This document shows, in pieces, positions 17,923 through 27,091 of a stretch of 64,000 bases of DNA (position 1 is its first letter; every line of letters begins with the position of its first letter). The notes under the pieces are model-generated. The model was given only the letters and a program-made list of their open reading frames with translations, did no database searches and had not been told where the DNA came from. The position numbers and the translations under genes were made by a program. Source of the DNA: Chloroflexota bacterium (GTDB lineage: Bacteria > Chloroflexota > Dehalococcoidia > Lucifugimonadales > UBA3495); contig JAPPGG010000045.1 of assembly GCA_028875055.1 (NCBI GenBank), positions 62,001 to 126,000 on the forward strand, written 5' to 3'.

Positions 17923-19581
17923 TTACTCCACCGATGCAAAATATGGGTAGTGGGGTTGCCCCCCGTAAAACAGATCAACCTGAATGCCCGGGACCTGCTC
18001 CTCTATGGCGCCGGCCAGCTCCTGGGAAGTTTCCTGGTCGGTGTCCGCCCCCCAGTAAATGGTTACTATGTGGTCGTCGGCCAGGCTCACACCCGCCAGC
18101 GAAGACAGCAGGGCGGCCTCCGCGGAGGTTTCCACCACCGAAAGGTCACCGTCAACCAGGCCCATGAAGTCCCCCTCGGCCACCGTTACGCCGCCAAGGG
18201 TGGTGTCACGCACGGAGCGGGTCACCTCTATGGAGACCACGGCCGCGACCGCCTCGCGCATGGCCTCGAGGTTTTGCTCGGCAGAGGCCTGGGCATTGAA
18301 GGCCAGGGCCGCCGCAACGCCCTGGGACACGGTGGAAGTGGCTACCACGTGAAGGTTCTGGCTGTCGTTTTCCCTTTCGGCGGCCTGGGTTGCGGTTATG
18401 GCAACGTTCTTGTTGTTGGGCAGGAGAATGACATCCTGGGCGCCGGAGCGCTCGGCGGCGCCAGTCAGCTGGGCGACGCTGGGATTCATGGTCTGTCCGC
18501 CACTGACCACCTGGGCGCCGGCCGTGTCCTTGAAGAGCTGGGCCAGCCCGTCGCCTGGAGCCACCGCCACCAGAGCGATACCGGACTTCGGTTCGCTCCG
18601 TTCCTGGTGGCCCGAGGCCCAGTCCTGGTTCTGCAGGCTCATGTTGTCAATCTTGATCTGGTCCAGCTCACCCAGCCCCACGGCGTAGGTCAGGGCAACT
18701 CCGGGGTCTTCCATGTGGACGTGGACCTTTATGAAGCGATCATCCCCCACAATAACCAGGGATTCCGCCTTCTCGGCCAGTTCAGAACGCACACGATCAA
18801 TGTCCAGGTTTTCGCCCTGGATGAGGAACTGGGTGCAGTAGCCCCACTCCGACTCCGTGGAAGAGTCCAGGAAATCGCTTTCTACGGAGACGGACGCCAG
18901 CTGCGAGGGATCGATCTGACCGGCGGCGGTGGCCAGTTCCAGGTCTGCCTCTTCCACGTTCTCGCCGGTGAGGTGGAGGTAGGCTCCGCCCAGGATAACC
19001 ACAATTCCCATGCCGCCGGCATCGACTACGCCTGCTTCCCGCAGTTTGGCCAGCATGGAAGGTGTGGCGTCCAGGGCGTCCCTGGAAGCCTGGTAGCCCT
19101 TGTACCAGAAGGAGAGAATGTCGCCAGGGTCGCCGGAGGTTTCCAGGTCTGACTCCAGGGCCTCGGCGACGTAGCGGATTACCGTCAGCATGGTACCTTC
19201 TACCGGATTGCCGACAGACTTATAGGCTGCGTCGGTGGCAGACCGAAAGGCCTGAGCCAATTCCCTGCCGCCGCATTCCTCTTCGCCCTCCAGTCCCTGG
19301 GCAATCCCCTTGAAGAACTGGGACAATATGACGCCGCTGTTGCCGCGGGCCTCCCAGAAGGTGCCATCGGCCACCTGGGCAGCTACCTCGCCGGCGGTGG
19401 CGTTCTCTGACTGGACCAGCTTCTCCACGCCCGCCCGCATGGTGAGCAGCATGTTGGTGCCGGTGTCACCGTCGGGGACGGGATAGACGTTCAGGGCATT
19501 GATGGGGTCGCGATACCGCTGAAGGCAATTGAAGCCTGCGGTCAGTGCATCGGCCAACTGTTTGCCATTTAAAGCCTGCAT
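17923..19581 (-). CDS. fakA: Fatty acid kinase catalytic subunit (DAK-domain protein)
   Basis: 552 aa, usual FakA length. The N-terminal DhaL-like nucleotide-binding domain contains the metal-binding PVPDGDTGTNM (residues 35-45) and RGNSGVILSQFFKG. The middle DUF1949/DAK1_2 region and C-terminal EDD-like domain with EVPGIQVDLFYGGQPHYPY follow. The start at 19581 (MQALNGKQLADAL) is chosen over ATG at 19590 and upstream codons because conservation begins there and AGGT is well spaced. It phosphorylates fatty acids bound by FakB, the next gene. PlsX and PlsY are not in the window. Confidence 0.93.
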   Translation of the reverse strand: MQALNGKQLADALTAGFNCLQRYRDPINALNVYPVPDGDTGTNMLLTMRAGVEKLVQSENATAGEVAAQVADGTFWEARGNSGVILSQFFKGIAQGLEGEEECGGRELAQAFRSATDAAYKSVGNPVEGTMLTVIRYVAEALESDLETSGDPGDILSFWYKGYQASRDALDATPSMLAKLREAGVVDAGGMGIVVILGGAYLHLTGENVEEADLELATAAGQIDPSQLASVSVESDFLDSSTESEWGYCTQFLIQGENLDIDRVRSELAEKAESLVIVGDDRFIKVHVHMEDPGVALTYAVGLGELDQIKIDNMSLQNQDWASGHQERSEPKSGIALVAVAPGDGLAQLFKDTAGAQVVSGGQTMNPSVAQLTGAAERSGAQDVILLPNNKNVAITATQAAERENDSQNLHVVATSTVSQGVAAALAFNAQASAEQNLEAMREAVAAVVSIEVTRSVRDTTLGGVTVAEGDFMGLVDGDLSVVETSAEAALLSSLAGVSLADDHIVTIYWGADTDQETSQELAGAIEEQVPGIQVDLFYGGQPHYPYFASVE

Positions 19582-19805
19582 AGTGAACATTACCTGAAAC
19601 GATTGGTTGGATTGATGCTCAATTATATAGAGCAGCAAATAATTTTCAACTTGCATACCTCGCAAGACCGGGGCTCTTTTCCTTTTACAGGTGCGGAACC
19701 AAATCAGCTGAACGGGCGAGGCTAGAATGGCGGCATAGCTTTGTCTGCGGCAGTGGGACCGCTGTACGAGCCGATTAGCGCTATCAATACGTGCTGACAT
19801 GCAAC

Positions 19806-19972
19806 AGTTCAGAGTTGAGGGAATTGCCTGCCCATAAACCCGTCATACCCCCGACTTCGTAGGGGCGCATGGCCATGCGCCCCTACCCAACCCACGACTT
19901 GCACAGGTTCCAGGTTCCTGCCTGCGCGGGAACGACGAGTTTTCCTGCCTTTTAACACACCATTTCTGAACT
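19806..19972. repeat. About 167-bp dispersed element, copy with internal palindrome
   Basis: Bounded by inverted AGTTCAGA (19806-19813) and TCTGAACT (19965-19972), ends also seen in the 13441 and 29217 repeats. It contains the 28-bp palindrome at 19859-19886 and a GGTTCC-TGCGCGGGAA hairpin. No coding frame. It probably belongs to the same loose family as the other two, with a different core. Confidence 0.5.
19859..19886. repeat. 28-bp perfect palindrome, copy 2
   Basis: GTAGGGGCGCATGG followed by its exact reverse complement. It differs from 6579-6606 only at the two mirror positions flanking the central GGCC. Confidence 0.85.
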
Positions 19973-20101
19973 CTTAGGTTGACATCCGTTTCTTGACGCT
20001 CTCCCGGCCCTGGCCTAGAATGGGTCAAAGGGAAGATTGACCTGCCCGGCCGGCAGTTCCAATACTACCCTCCCCAATTCGGTGTCAGTCCGGAAAGCGC
20101 T

Positions 20102-21178
20102 TTGACCGATTCCAGCTCGCCCCCCGAACGCTATTCAGAGTCCTCGCTGCGCATTGTTTCCGGCGATTCCCAGCCGGATGACGAGAACACGGACGTCTCC
20201 CTTCGGCCCAGGCGTCTGAACGAATTCGTGGGTCAGGCTCCGGTGAAGGAAAACCTGGCCATCGGTATCCAGGCCGCCAAGATACGCGGCGAACCCCTGG
20301 ACCACATCATCCTCTACGGCCCCCCGGGTCTGGGCAAAACCACCCTGGCCCACATTATTGCCAACGAGATGGAGGTCAACATCAAGGTAACCTCGGGGCC
20401 GGCCATCGAGAGGGCCGGGGATATGGCGGCCATCCTCACTGCCCTGCAGCCGTACGATATCCTGTTCATTGACGAGATTCACCGGTTGCACCGCTCGGTG
20501 GAAGAGGTGCTGTATTCCGCAATGGAGGACTTCTTCCTGTCGTGGATGGTGGGCAAAGGCCTGGCGGCGAGAAATATCAACCTGAGAATCAGCCCCTTCA
20601 CCCTCATTGGGGCTACCACGCGTTTTTCCCTCATCAGCGCTCCCCTGCGGGACCGGTTTGGCTCCGTGTTCCGGCTGGACTACTACGAACAGGCGGATAT
20701 GGAAATCGTGGTGCAGCGGTCGGCCAATATCCTGGGAGTCTCGGCCGATGCGGAAGGTATATCCGAGGTAGCGGCCCGGTCCAGGGGCACGCCCAGAATT
20801 GCCAATCGCCTGCTGAAGCGGACCCGCGACTATGCGCTGGTGGTAGCGGATGAGGACATCACCGGGGAAGTGGCACGGGGCGCCCTGGACCGCCTGCGCG
20901 TGGACGGGCTGGGGCTGGACGAAACAGACCACCGCCTGCTTGCCAACATCATCGACAAGTTCAGCGGCGGGCCGGTGGGACTGGAAACCCTGGCTGCTTC
21001 CCTGAGCGAAGACTCGGATACCGTGATGGAGGTCTGGGAGCCATACCTGATGCAGCTGGGATTCCTGGAAAGGACGCCCAGGGGCAGGGTAACCACCCGC
21101 CGGGCTTACGAGCACCTCGGTCGCACGGCGCCGGGGGTTGACGACCCGACCGACCAGGGAAGGCTTTCCGGGTTTTAG
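20102..21178 (+). CDS. ruvB: Holliday-junction branch migration ATPase RuvB
   Basis: Hexameric motor of the RuvABC resolvasome. 358 aa, TTG start. Motifs: [11 protein letters not shown], Walker [12 protein letters not shown] near residue 77, Walker [18 protein letters not shown], sensor 1 [10 protein letters not shown], arginine finger LRDRFG, and a winged-helix C-terminus [24 protein letters not shown]. It lies apart from ruvC-ruvA (7.7-8.8 kb). The first 30 residues are variable, so the true start could be a little downstream. Confidence 0.96.
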   Translation: MTDSSSPPERYSESSLRIVSGDSQPDDENTDVSLRPRRLNEFVGQAPVKENLAIGIQAAKIRGEPLDHIILYGPPGLGKTTLAHIIANEMEVNIKVTSGPAIERAGDMAAILTALQPYDILFIDEIHRLHRSVEEVLYSAMEDFFLSWMVGKGLAARNINLRISPFTLIGATTRFSLISAPLRDRFGSVFRLDYYEQADMEIVVQRSANILGVSADAEGISEVAARSRGTPRIANRLLKRTRDYALVVADEDITGEVARGALDRLRVDGLGLDETDHRLLANIIDKFSGGPVGLETLAASLSEDSDTVMEVWEPYLMQLGFLERTPRGRVTTRRAYEHLGRTAPGVDDPTDQGRLSGF

Positions 21179-21262
21179 CGCGCTTCCAGCATTTCGCGCC
21201 CCCTCGGCGGGGGATGGCGACAACCAGGATTATTGGCCAACACATCAGCGAGAGGAGAAGCA

Positions 21263-21586
21263 ATGATTTACGAGCTGCGAATTTACGAGACCATGCCCGG
21301 GCGCCTGCCGGACCTGAATGACCGCTTCGCCAACCATACCGTTGGCTTCTTCGAAAAGCACGGCATCAAGGTGGTCGGCTTCTGGACCGAGGATATTGGC
21401 ACCAGCAATCGCCTTACCTACATGCTGGGTTACGACAGCCTGGCCGACCGGGAAGCCAAGTGGAATGCCTTCCAGGCCGACCCCGGCTGGCAGCAGGTAA
21501 GGGCAGAAACGGAAAAGGACGGCCCCATAAATGCCCGAGTCAACAACATGATCCTGCGGCCCACTTCATACTCTCCAATGCAGTAG
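21263..21586 (+). CDS. NIPSNAP-family protein
   Basis: 107 aa. MIYELRIYETMPGRLPDLNDRF is the standard opening of the NIPSNAP dimeric alpha-beta barrel fold, and a pattern GYDSLADREAKWNAFQADPGWQ follows. AGAGGAGAAG lies upstream of the ATG. Bacterial members are often annotated only as NIPSNAP; no reaction is established. It stands between ruvB and the F420 genes but 198 bases before cofG, so membership in that operon is uncertain. Confidence 0.88.
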   Translation: MIYELRIYETMPGRLPDLNDRFANHTVGFFEKHGIKVVGFWTEDIGTSNRLTYMLGYDSLADREAKWNAFQADPGWQQVRAETEKDGPINARVNNMILRPTSYSPMQ

Positions 21587-21783
21587 CAAGAGGTGGACAT
21601 CCGGCAAACACGCCAGTCCCCCTGACGCTCCGGCACTCAAGCGGGCTTCAGACGTTGAATTCCGGGGAACCCCGGAATTCAGGCGAAATCAGTGCGGTTG
21701 CCCCCTATTGAGGCAACCGCTACAATTACTGCTCCTGCCTGTATTGTTCCTACCTGGGCCCGAGCCCTGCAAGCGGTACGTTT

Positions 21784-23055
21784 TTGAGTTCCTTTACGTC
21801 CGGCACATCTCTGGCAAGCAGCGAGTCCCGCGAGCAATGCGGGACAGGCGCTCTTGACGCTGCCGAGGTTCTGGGAGCCCGGGGCGTAGTCGCCCCTTCG
21901 GACCACCACCTCACCAGCACGGATGCCTACCAGTTTGCGGGAGCGGATTGTCCTCCCGTCAGTGAGCTTTGCGCCCTGGCCGCGAGGATGAGGGACGAAG
22001 GCAAGGGACGGGTGACCACCTTTTCTCCAAAGGTATTCATTCCCTTGACGCACCTGTGCCGGGACTTTTGCGGCTACTGCACCTTCAGGGAAAGCCCGGA
22101 AACGGCTTCCAGCCTGTATATGTCGCCGGAAGAGGTTTTAGCCGTGGCCCGCGCGGGCCAGCGGCTGGGCTGTACCGAGGCCCTGTTTACCCTGGGAGAA
22201 CGGCCGGAGCAACGGTATCCGGAAGCGCGACGCTGGCTTGCAGACCGGGGTTTCGCGACTACGCTGGAGTACCTGGCGGAAATGTGCCGGCTGGTAGTGG
22301 AAGAAACCGACCTGATGCCCCACGCCAACCCGGGCACCATGAGCCGAAGAGAACTGGCAGCCCTTCAGCCCTACAACCCGTCCATGGGCCTGATGCTGGA
22401 GAGCACAAGCCCCCGGCTGTACGAGAAGGGCGGCCCCCACGAGTTCGCACCCAGCAAGCGTCCCCGGGTTCGTTTGAGGACAATGGAGTTGGCCGGCGAG
22501 CTGGGCATACCCTTCACCACCGGCCTGCTCATCGGAATCGGGGAGACCAGGCGGGAGCGGATTGACGCCCTTCTGGCCATCCGGGACCTGCAGCGCGCCC
22601 ACGGCCATATCCAGGAAGTGATCATCCAGAACTTCAGGGCCAAGCCGGCTACTCCCATGGAGGAGTCCGAAGACGCCACATCGGAAGATATGCTGTGGAC
22701 TCTGGCGGTCGCCCGGATTCTGCTGGGACCGGACATCAACCTGCAGGCGCCGCCCAACCTGAGCGCCGAGAACTACGAGACATATCTGTCAGCCGGGATT
22801 AACGACTGGGGCGGGGTTTCGCCGCTGACCATCGATTTCGTCAACCCGGAGGCGCCCTGGCCGGCGCTGGCAGACTTGAAGCGAAGAACAGAAGATCAGG
22901 GGTTTGAACTGCGACCCCGGCTGCCGGTTTACCCGGAGTATTTCCTGGGGGACGAACCCTGGCTTTCGCCAGCCCTGCGGGACAAGGCGGCCGAACTAAC
23001 AGACAGCGACGGATACGTTAAGGGAGGAATGGAGCGGTATGCCGGAAGGAACTGA
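21784..23055 (+). CDS. cofG: 7,8-didemethyl-8-hydroxy-5-deazariboflavin synthase subunit CofG
   Basis: Radical SAM half of FO synthase, which with CofH makes the deazaflavin chromophore of F420 from tyrosine and a pyrimidine intermediate. 423 aa. The [4Fe-4S] motif is CRDFCGYC (CX3CX2C) near residues 96-103, after KVFIPLTHL. TLGERPEQRYPEAR, DLMPHANPGTMS and LMLESTSPRLYEKGGPHEFAPSK are CofG hallmarks. The TTG at 21784 is the furthest upstream start and has only a weak ribosome site; the first 35 residues look unconserved. It overlaps cofH by 17 bases. Confidence 0.93.
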   Translation: MSSFTSGTSLASSESREQCGTGALDAAEVLGARGVVAPSDHHLTSTDAYQFAGADCPPVSELCALAARMRDEGKGRVTTFSPKVFIPLTHLCRDFCGYCTFRESPETASSLYMSPEEVLAVARAGQRLGCTEALFTLGERPEQRYPEARRWLADRGFATTLEYLAEMCRLVVEETDLMPHANPGTMSRRELAALQPYNPSMGLMLESTSPRLYEKGGPHEFAPSKRPRVRLRTMELAGELGIPFTTGLLIGIGETRRERIDALLAIRDLQRAHGHIQEVIIQNFRAKPATPMEESEDATSEDMLWTLAVARILLGPDINLQAPPNLSAENYETYLSAGINDWGGVSPLTIDFVNPEAPWPALADLKRRTEDQGFELRPRLPVYPEYFLGDEPWLSPALRDKAAELTDSDGYVKGGMERYAGRN

Positions 23056-24367
23056 AGGACACGCCACGGCCGGAACTGCGGCCAACAGTCTGCCGGCCCT
23101 GATTGGCGGCCTTGCGCCTTCCACGGCCCGCATCCTGGACCGTGCGCTGGCAGGCGAGGATATCAGCGTTGAAGACGCCGTGGAACTGTTTGACACCACG
23201 GGCCTTGAGTTTGCGGCCTTGGGAATGGTGGCTGATGAACTGCGCCGCCGGACGGTGGGCGACCTGGCAACTTACGTGGTGAACCGCAATATCAACTTCA
23301 CCAACGTCTGCATCAAGCGGTGCGGGTTCTGCGCCTTCAGCCGGGATTTCCGCGAGGAGGAGGGTTACTTCCTTCCCGTCAACGAAATCGTCCGGAGGGC
23401 AAAGGAGGCGTGGGACTATGGCGCCACCGAGGTGTGCATCCAGGCGGGCCTTCCCCCGCAGATGGAAGGCGACCTCTATATCCGGCTGTGTGAAGCCATT
23501 AAGGAAGAACTTCCGGACATTCACATTCACGGCTTTTCGCCGGAAGAGGTTCTTTACGGTTCGGTCCGCTCCCGCTGCACCATTCGCGAATACCTTGAGG
23601 GGCTGCGAGATGCCGGCGTAGGAAGCCTGCCGGGTACCTCGGCGGAAGTGCTGGACCAGGCGTTGAGGGACCGGATTTCACCGGGTCGCATAAACGTGGA
23701 GCAGTGGAAAGAAGTCATTACCACCGCCCACGAACTGGGCATTCCCACGACTTCCACGGTTATGTTCGGCCACGTGGAGTCCAACCTGCAGATTGCCAGG
23801 CACATGGCGCTCCTGCGGGATATCCAGAAGAGCACCGGAGGGTTCACCGAGTTCGTGCCCCTGAGCTTTGTCAACTCCGAGGCGCCCATGTTCCTCAAGG
23901 GGCTGGTGGATAACGTCCGGTCCGGTCCCACGGGCATGGACGTGATCAAGGTACACGCCATCGCACGAATAATGCTGAACAACTGGATTCCCAACATCCA
24001 GGCGTCCTGGGTCAAGGAGGGCAGCCGGATGTCGCAGCTGCTGCTTGCCGCCGGGGTGAACGACCTGGGCGGGACACTGATCAACGAGAGCATTTCCACT
24101 TCGGCGGGCGCCCAGCACGGTCAGCTAATGCGCCCTTCGGAATTTCGAGACATGATCCGCCAGGCCGGTCGCATACCTGCGGAACGATACACTACCTACG
24201 GCTTGAAACGGGTATTCGACCGGGACGACGAGCAAGTTGACCCGCTGGACCTGGTTGGCGACAACGTCGAGGAGATATTCGGTTCCTACCAGCGCCTGGT
24301 CAAGCTGGACACTTACCGTTTTGAGCATCCCCGCCATACCGCCGACGCCGGCGCAGAAACGCGGTAG
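23039..24367 (+). CDS. cofH: FO synthase subunit 2, CofH
   Basis: Second radical SAM enzyme of FO synthesis; it joins the tyrosine-derived fragment to 5-amino-6-ribitylaminouracil. 442 aa. The cluster motif is CIKRCGFC (CX3CX2C), preceded by VVNRNINFTNV as in CofH and the related MqnC/MqnE. EVCIQAGLPPQMEGDLY, IHIHGFSPEEV, GTSAEVLDQALRDRISPGR and FVPLSFVNSEAP are clear. GGAGG lies upstream. It overlaps the end of cofG, so the two halves are translationally coupled. Confidence 0.94.
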   Translation: MPEGTEGHATAGTAANSLPALIGGLAPSTARILDRALAGEDISVEDAVELFDTTGLEFAALGMVADELRRRTVGDLATYVVNRNINFTNVCIKRCGFCAFSRDFREEEGYFLPVNEIVRRAKEAWDYGATEVCIQAGLPPQMEGDLYIRLCEAIKEELPDIHIHGFSPEEVLYGSVRSRCTIREYLEGLRDAGVGSLPGTSAEVLDQALRDRISPGRINVEQWKEVITTAHELGIPTTSTVMFGHVESNLQIARHMALLRDIQKSTGGFTEFVPLSFVNSEAPMFLKGLVDNVRSGPTGMDVIKVHAIARIMLNNWIPNIQASWVKEGSRMSQLLLAAGVNDLGGTLINESISTSAGAQHGQLMRPSEFRDMIRQAGRIPAERYTTYGLKRVFDRDDEQVDPLDLVGDNVEEIFGSYQRLVKLDTYRFEHPRHTADAGAETR

Positions 24368-24387
24368 CCAGACCCATCTCCAAGAGG

Positions 24388-25353
24388 ATGGCAGATTTCT
24401 CCGGAAAGGTCCTGGCCCTGGCGGGAGGCGTCGGCGGCGCCAAGCTGGCGCTGGGGTTGTCGCGCATCCTGGCGCCCCACCAGCTGACCATTGTCGTCAA
24501 TACCGGCGATGATGAGACCTTCCACGGCCTTCACGTATCCCCCGACCTGGACACGATGTTATATACTTTAGCGGGCCTTTCCAATCCGGAAACCGGATGG
24601 GGACTGGCAGGCGAGTCCTTCCGTGTCCTGGAGATGTTGAACCGCTACGGCGCAGATACCTGGTTCAACCTGGGCGACGTGGACATGGCGACCCACATCC
24701 GGCGCACCCAACTGCTGGGCGAGGGCGCAACCCTTTCCGAAGTTACCGCGGAACTGTGCCAGCGGCTGAACGTGCGTCACCGGATAGCTCCCATGTCGGA
24801 TGACCCGGTGAGGACTTTTCTGAAGACGGACCAGGGCGACCTGCCTATGCAGGATTACTTTGTCCGGTTGCGCTGCGAGCCGTCCGCTGAGGACGTGTCT
24901 TACGTGGGCGCGGAGGCTGCCAGGCCATCGGACGAGTTTAGCCGCGCGCTGGATGAGGCAGACCTGGTGGTGTTCTGCCCGTCCAATCCGCTGCTCAGCA
25001 CCGGCCCGATCCTGGCCCTGCCCACGGTAAGGGAGCGACTGGGAAAGGGCGACCCCGCCAGGCTCAGCGTCGCCGTCAGTCCCATAATCGGGGGCGAGGC
25101 GGTGCGCGGCCCCGCAGCCAAGCTGATGACGGAACTGGGGCACGAGGCGACCTGCGTAGGCGTTGCGAAGATGTACCAGGATATCTGTGACGTCCTGGTG
25201 ATCGACAAACAGGACTCTGAAGCGGCGCCGGCCATTGCCAGCCTGGGAATCAGGCCCCTGGCGGCGCCCACGATTATGAACACCGAAGAGGACAAGGTGG
25301 CCCTGGCGAGACTCATCCTGGAACTGGGAGGCGGCTTTCAACATGATGAATGA
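24388..25353 (+). CDS. cofD: 2-phospho-L-lactate transferase CofD
   Basis: Transfers the phospholactyl-type group from its GDP/GMP-linked donor onto FO, giving F420-0 (or dehydro-F420-0). 321 aa. VLALAGGVGGAKLALGL, IVVNTGDDETFHGLHVSPDLDTMLYTLAG and the WFNLGDVDMATHIRRT segment are diagnostic. DLPMQDYFVRLRCEP and FCPSNPLLSTGPILALP follow. It begins 20 bases after cofH and overlaps cofC by 11 bases. Confidence 0.95.
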   Translation: MADFSGKVLALAGGVGGAKLALGLSRILAPHQLTIVVNTGDDETFHGLHVSPDLDTMLYTLAGLSNPETGWGLAGESFRVLEMLNRYGADTWFNLGDVDMATHIRRTQLLGEGATLSEVTAELCQRLNVRHRIAPMSDDPVRTFLKTDQGDLPMQDYFVRLRCEPSAEDVSYVGAEAARPSDEFSRALDEADLVVFCPSNPLLSTGPILALPTVRERLGKGDPARLSVAVSPIIGGEAVRGPAAKLMTELGHEATCVGVAKMYQDICDVLVIDKQDSEAAPAIASLGIRPLAAPTIMNTEEDKVALARLILELGGGFQHDE

Positions 25354-26050
25354 TGTCCAGGTGGATGAAAGCAGCATAATTCCGATCATACCGATGAAGC
25401 CCCTCGCCGACTGCAAGACCCGGCTGTCCCGCACACTGACCGCCGAAGAGCGCGGCGACCTGGTAATCGGTATGCTGCGACGCGTGCTGATGGCAATAAG
25501 GGGCGCTTCAATGGACTCGTTCTGGGTCGTTGGCGGAGACTGGCGCATTCGCAATTTGACCCGCAATTTCGATGGCATATGGCTGGAGGACCTGGGACGG
25601 AATCTCAACGACACCGTGGACAAGGCATTTGACCGGGCAGCCCAGCGGGGGTACGGGGCGATGTACCTTCCGGGAGATCTGCCTTTCATCCGGCCCGCCG
25701 ACATTTCCAGCATGCTCAAGTCCGCAGGCCACGGACGCAACATTGTCCTGGCGCCGGCCCGGCGGGACAGCGGGACCAACGGCATCCTCATTCCCCCGAA
25801 GCTGGCCTTCAAGCCCGAGCTGGGCAACCGCAGCTTTACCAAGCACCTGAGCCAGGCTGGAAAGCTTGGAATTTCCGTGGCCATCTGCTACAGCGAAGGA
25901 CTGGGCTTTGACCTGGACATTACCGAAGACCTGGAATTCTTCCAGCAAAGGGAGCCGGGTCTGCTGGACCGACTTACCCCGCACAAGAACGCAAATCCAC
26001 TGACCGAGTTCTCCAACTTGAGAGGCGAAGGTGACCCAACAGCAATCTAG
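25343..26050 (+). CDS. cofC: 2-phospho-L-lactate (or phosphoenolpyruvate) guanylyltransferase CofC/FbiD
   Basis: Activates a phosphorylated C3 acid with GTP to supply CofD. 235 aa. IIPIIPMKPLADCKTRLS is the nucleotide-binding opening; MYLPGDLPFIRPADIS and RRDSGTNGILIPP match the family, and LGFDLDITEDLEFF completes the active site. The start overlaps cofD; the end overlaps the next gene by 20 bases. Whether the substrate is 2-phospholactate or phosphoenolpyruvate cannot be decided from sequence here; many bacterial enzymes use the latter. Confidence 0.9.
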   Translation: MMNDVQVDESSIIPIIPMKPLADCKTRLSRTLTAEERGDLVIGMLRRVLMAIRGASMDSFWVVGGDWRIRNLTRNFDGIWLEDLGRNLNDTVDKAFDRAAQRGYGAMYLPGDLPFIRPADISSMLKSAGHGRNIVLAPARRDSGTNGILIPPKLAFKPELGNRSFTKHLSQAGKLGISVAICYSEGLGFDLDITEDLEFFQQREPGLLDRLTPHKNANPLTEFSNLRGEGDPTAI

Positions 26051-27026
26051 CTCCAACCCAGGCAAAAAAACGCCGAAGATAGGTTTCCTGCTGCCGACCC
26101 GGGGGCTGCTCCTGGCTGAAGACCGCCCCCAGAGCGCCAATCGAATCCTGGAACTGGCGTGCCGGGCAGAGGAAGGAGGGCTCGACTCGGTGTGGGTCGG
26201 AGACAGTCTCACCGCGAAGCCGAGGCTTGAACCCCTGGCTACCCTGGCGGCGGTGGCGGCGCGCACCAGCCGGGTGCGAATGGGAACAGCCGTGCTCCTG
26301 ATGGCCCTGCGACACCCGGTGCTGCTGGCCCAGACCCTGGGCACCGTGGACCTGATATCCCAGGGGCGTCTCATGATCGCCGCGGGAGTAGGGGGCGCTT
26401 TTAACGCAGAACAGGAAGGCGAATGGAAGGCCGCCGGAGTGTCCGCCAGGCGCAGGGCAGGTCGCCTCGAAGAAATGGTCAGGATAATCAAGTCCCTGGG
26501 ACGCGGCGACACCGTGGACTTTGCCGGTCGCCACTTTGACTTGGATTCGGTAGCCGTCAAGCCCTGGCCGGTGCAGGAGGACGGAGTACCCATATACCTG
26601 GCCTGCCACTGGCGGTCCAGGGCAAAGGACGCCCAGATAAGGCGGGCGGCCAGGCTGGCCGACGGCGTTATATCCATCTCCGACACTCCGGAAGAACACA
26701 CCCGGGTAATCGAGGCGGTCAGGGCCGAAGCAGCGGAGGCTGGACGGGACCCCGATTCCATCGAGACGGTCATGTACCTCACGGTCAACATGGATACGGA
26801 CCTAGCGCGAGCGGAGGCTGAATCGGAGCGCTACCTGATGGGCTATTACGGCGCGGAAATCTGGGGCGACCGCTGGGGGCCCTTTGGCGGGCCGGAAAGG
26901 GTTAAAGAACGAATTTCAGAGTACCTGGATGCCGGCGCCGAAACTGTTGTAGTCCGGTTCGCTTCCTTTGAGCCCGAACAGCAGTTGAGCACGTTCCTAG
27001 AGCAGGTCGCTCCCGAGTTTATGTAA
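26031..27026 (+). CDS. Luciferase-like (LLM) flavin/F420-dependent oxidoreductase
   Basis: 331 aa, GTG start, TIM-barrel bacterial luciferase-like family. IGFLLPTRG, LACRAEEGGLDSVWVGD, RVRMGTAVLLMALRHPVLLAQTL and GRLMIAAGVGG are typical. So are GRHFDLDSVAVKPWP and the AARLADGVIS stretch. Members use FMN or F420. Overlap with cofC and position at the end of an F420-synthesis cluster favour F420, which is inference. The substrate is unknown. Confidence 0.85.
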   Translation: MTQQQSSSNPGKKTPKIGFLLPTRGLLLAEDRPQSANRILELACRAEEGGLDSVWVGDSLTAKPRLEPLATLAAVAARTSRVRMGTAVLLMALRHPVLLAQTLGTVDLISQGRLMIAAGVGGAFNAEQEGEWKAAGVSARRRAGRLEEMVRIIKSLGRGDTVDFAGRHFDLDSVAVKPWPVQEDGVPIYLACHWRSRAKDAQIRRAARLADGVISISDTPEEHTRVIEAVRAEAAEAGRDPDSIETVMYLTVNMDTDLARAEAESERYLMGYYGAEIWGDRWGPFGGPERVKERISEYLDAGAETVVVRFASFEPEQQLSTFLEQVAPEFM

Positions 27027-27091
27027 TCGGCACGTCTCGGCCTTCCTGATACAGCGGGGAAGGACGGGCGTGGAGCCATTGGAGGGGACCC

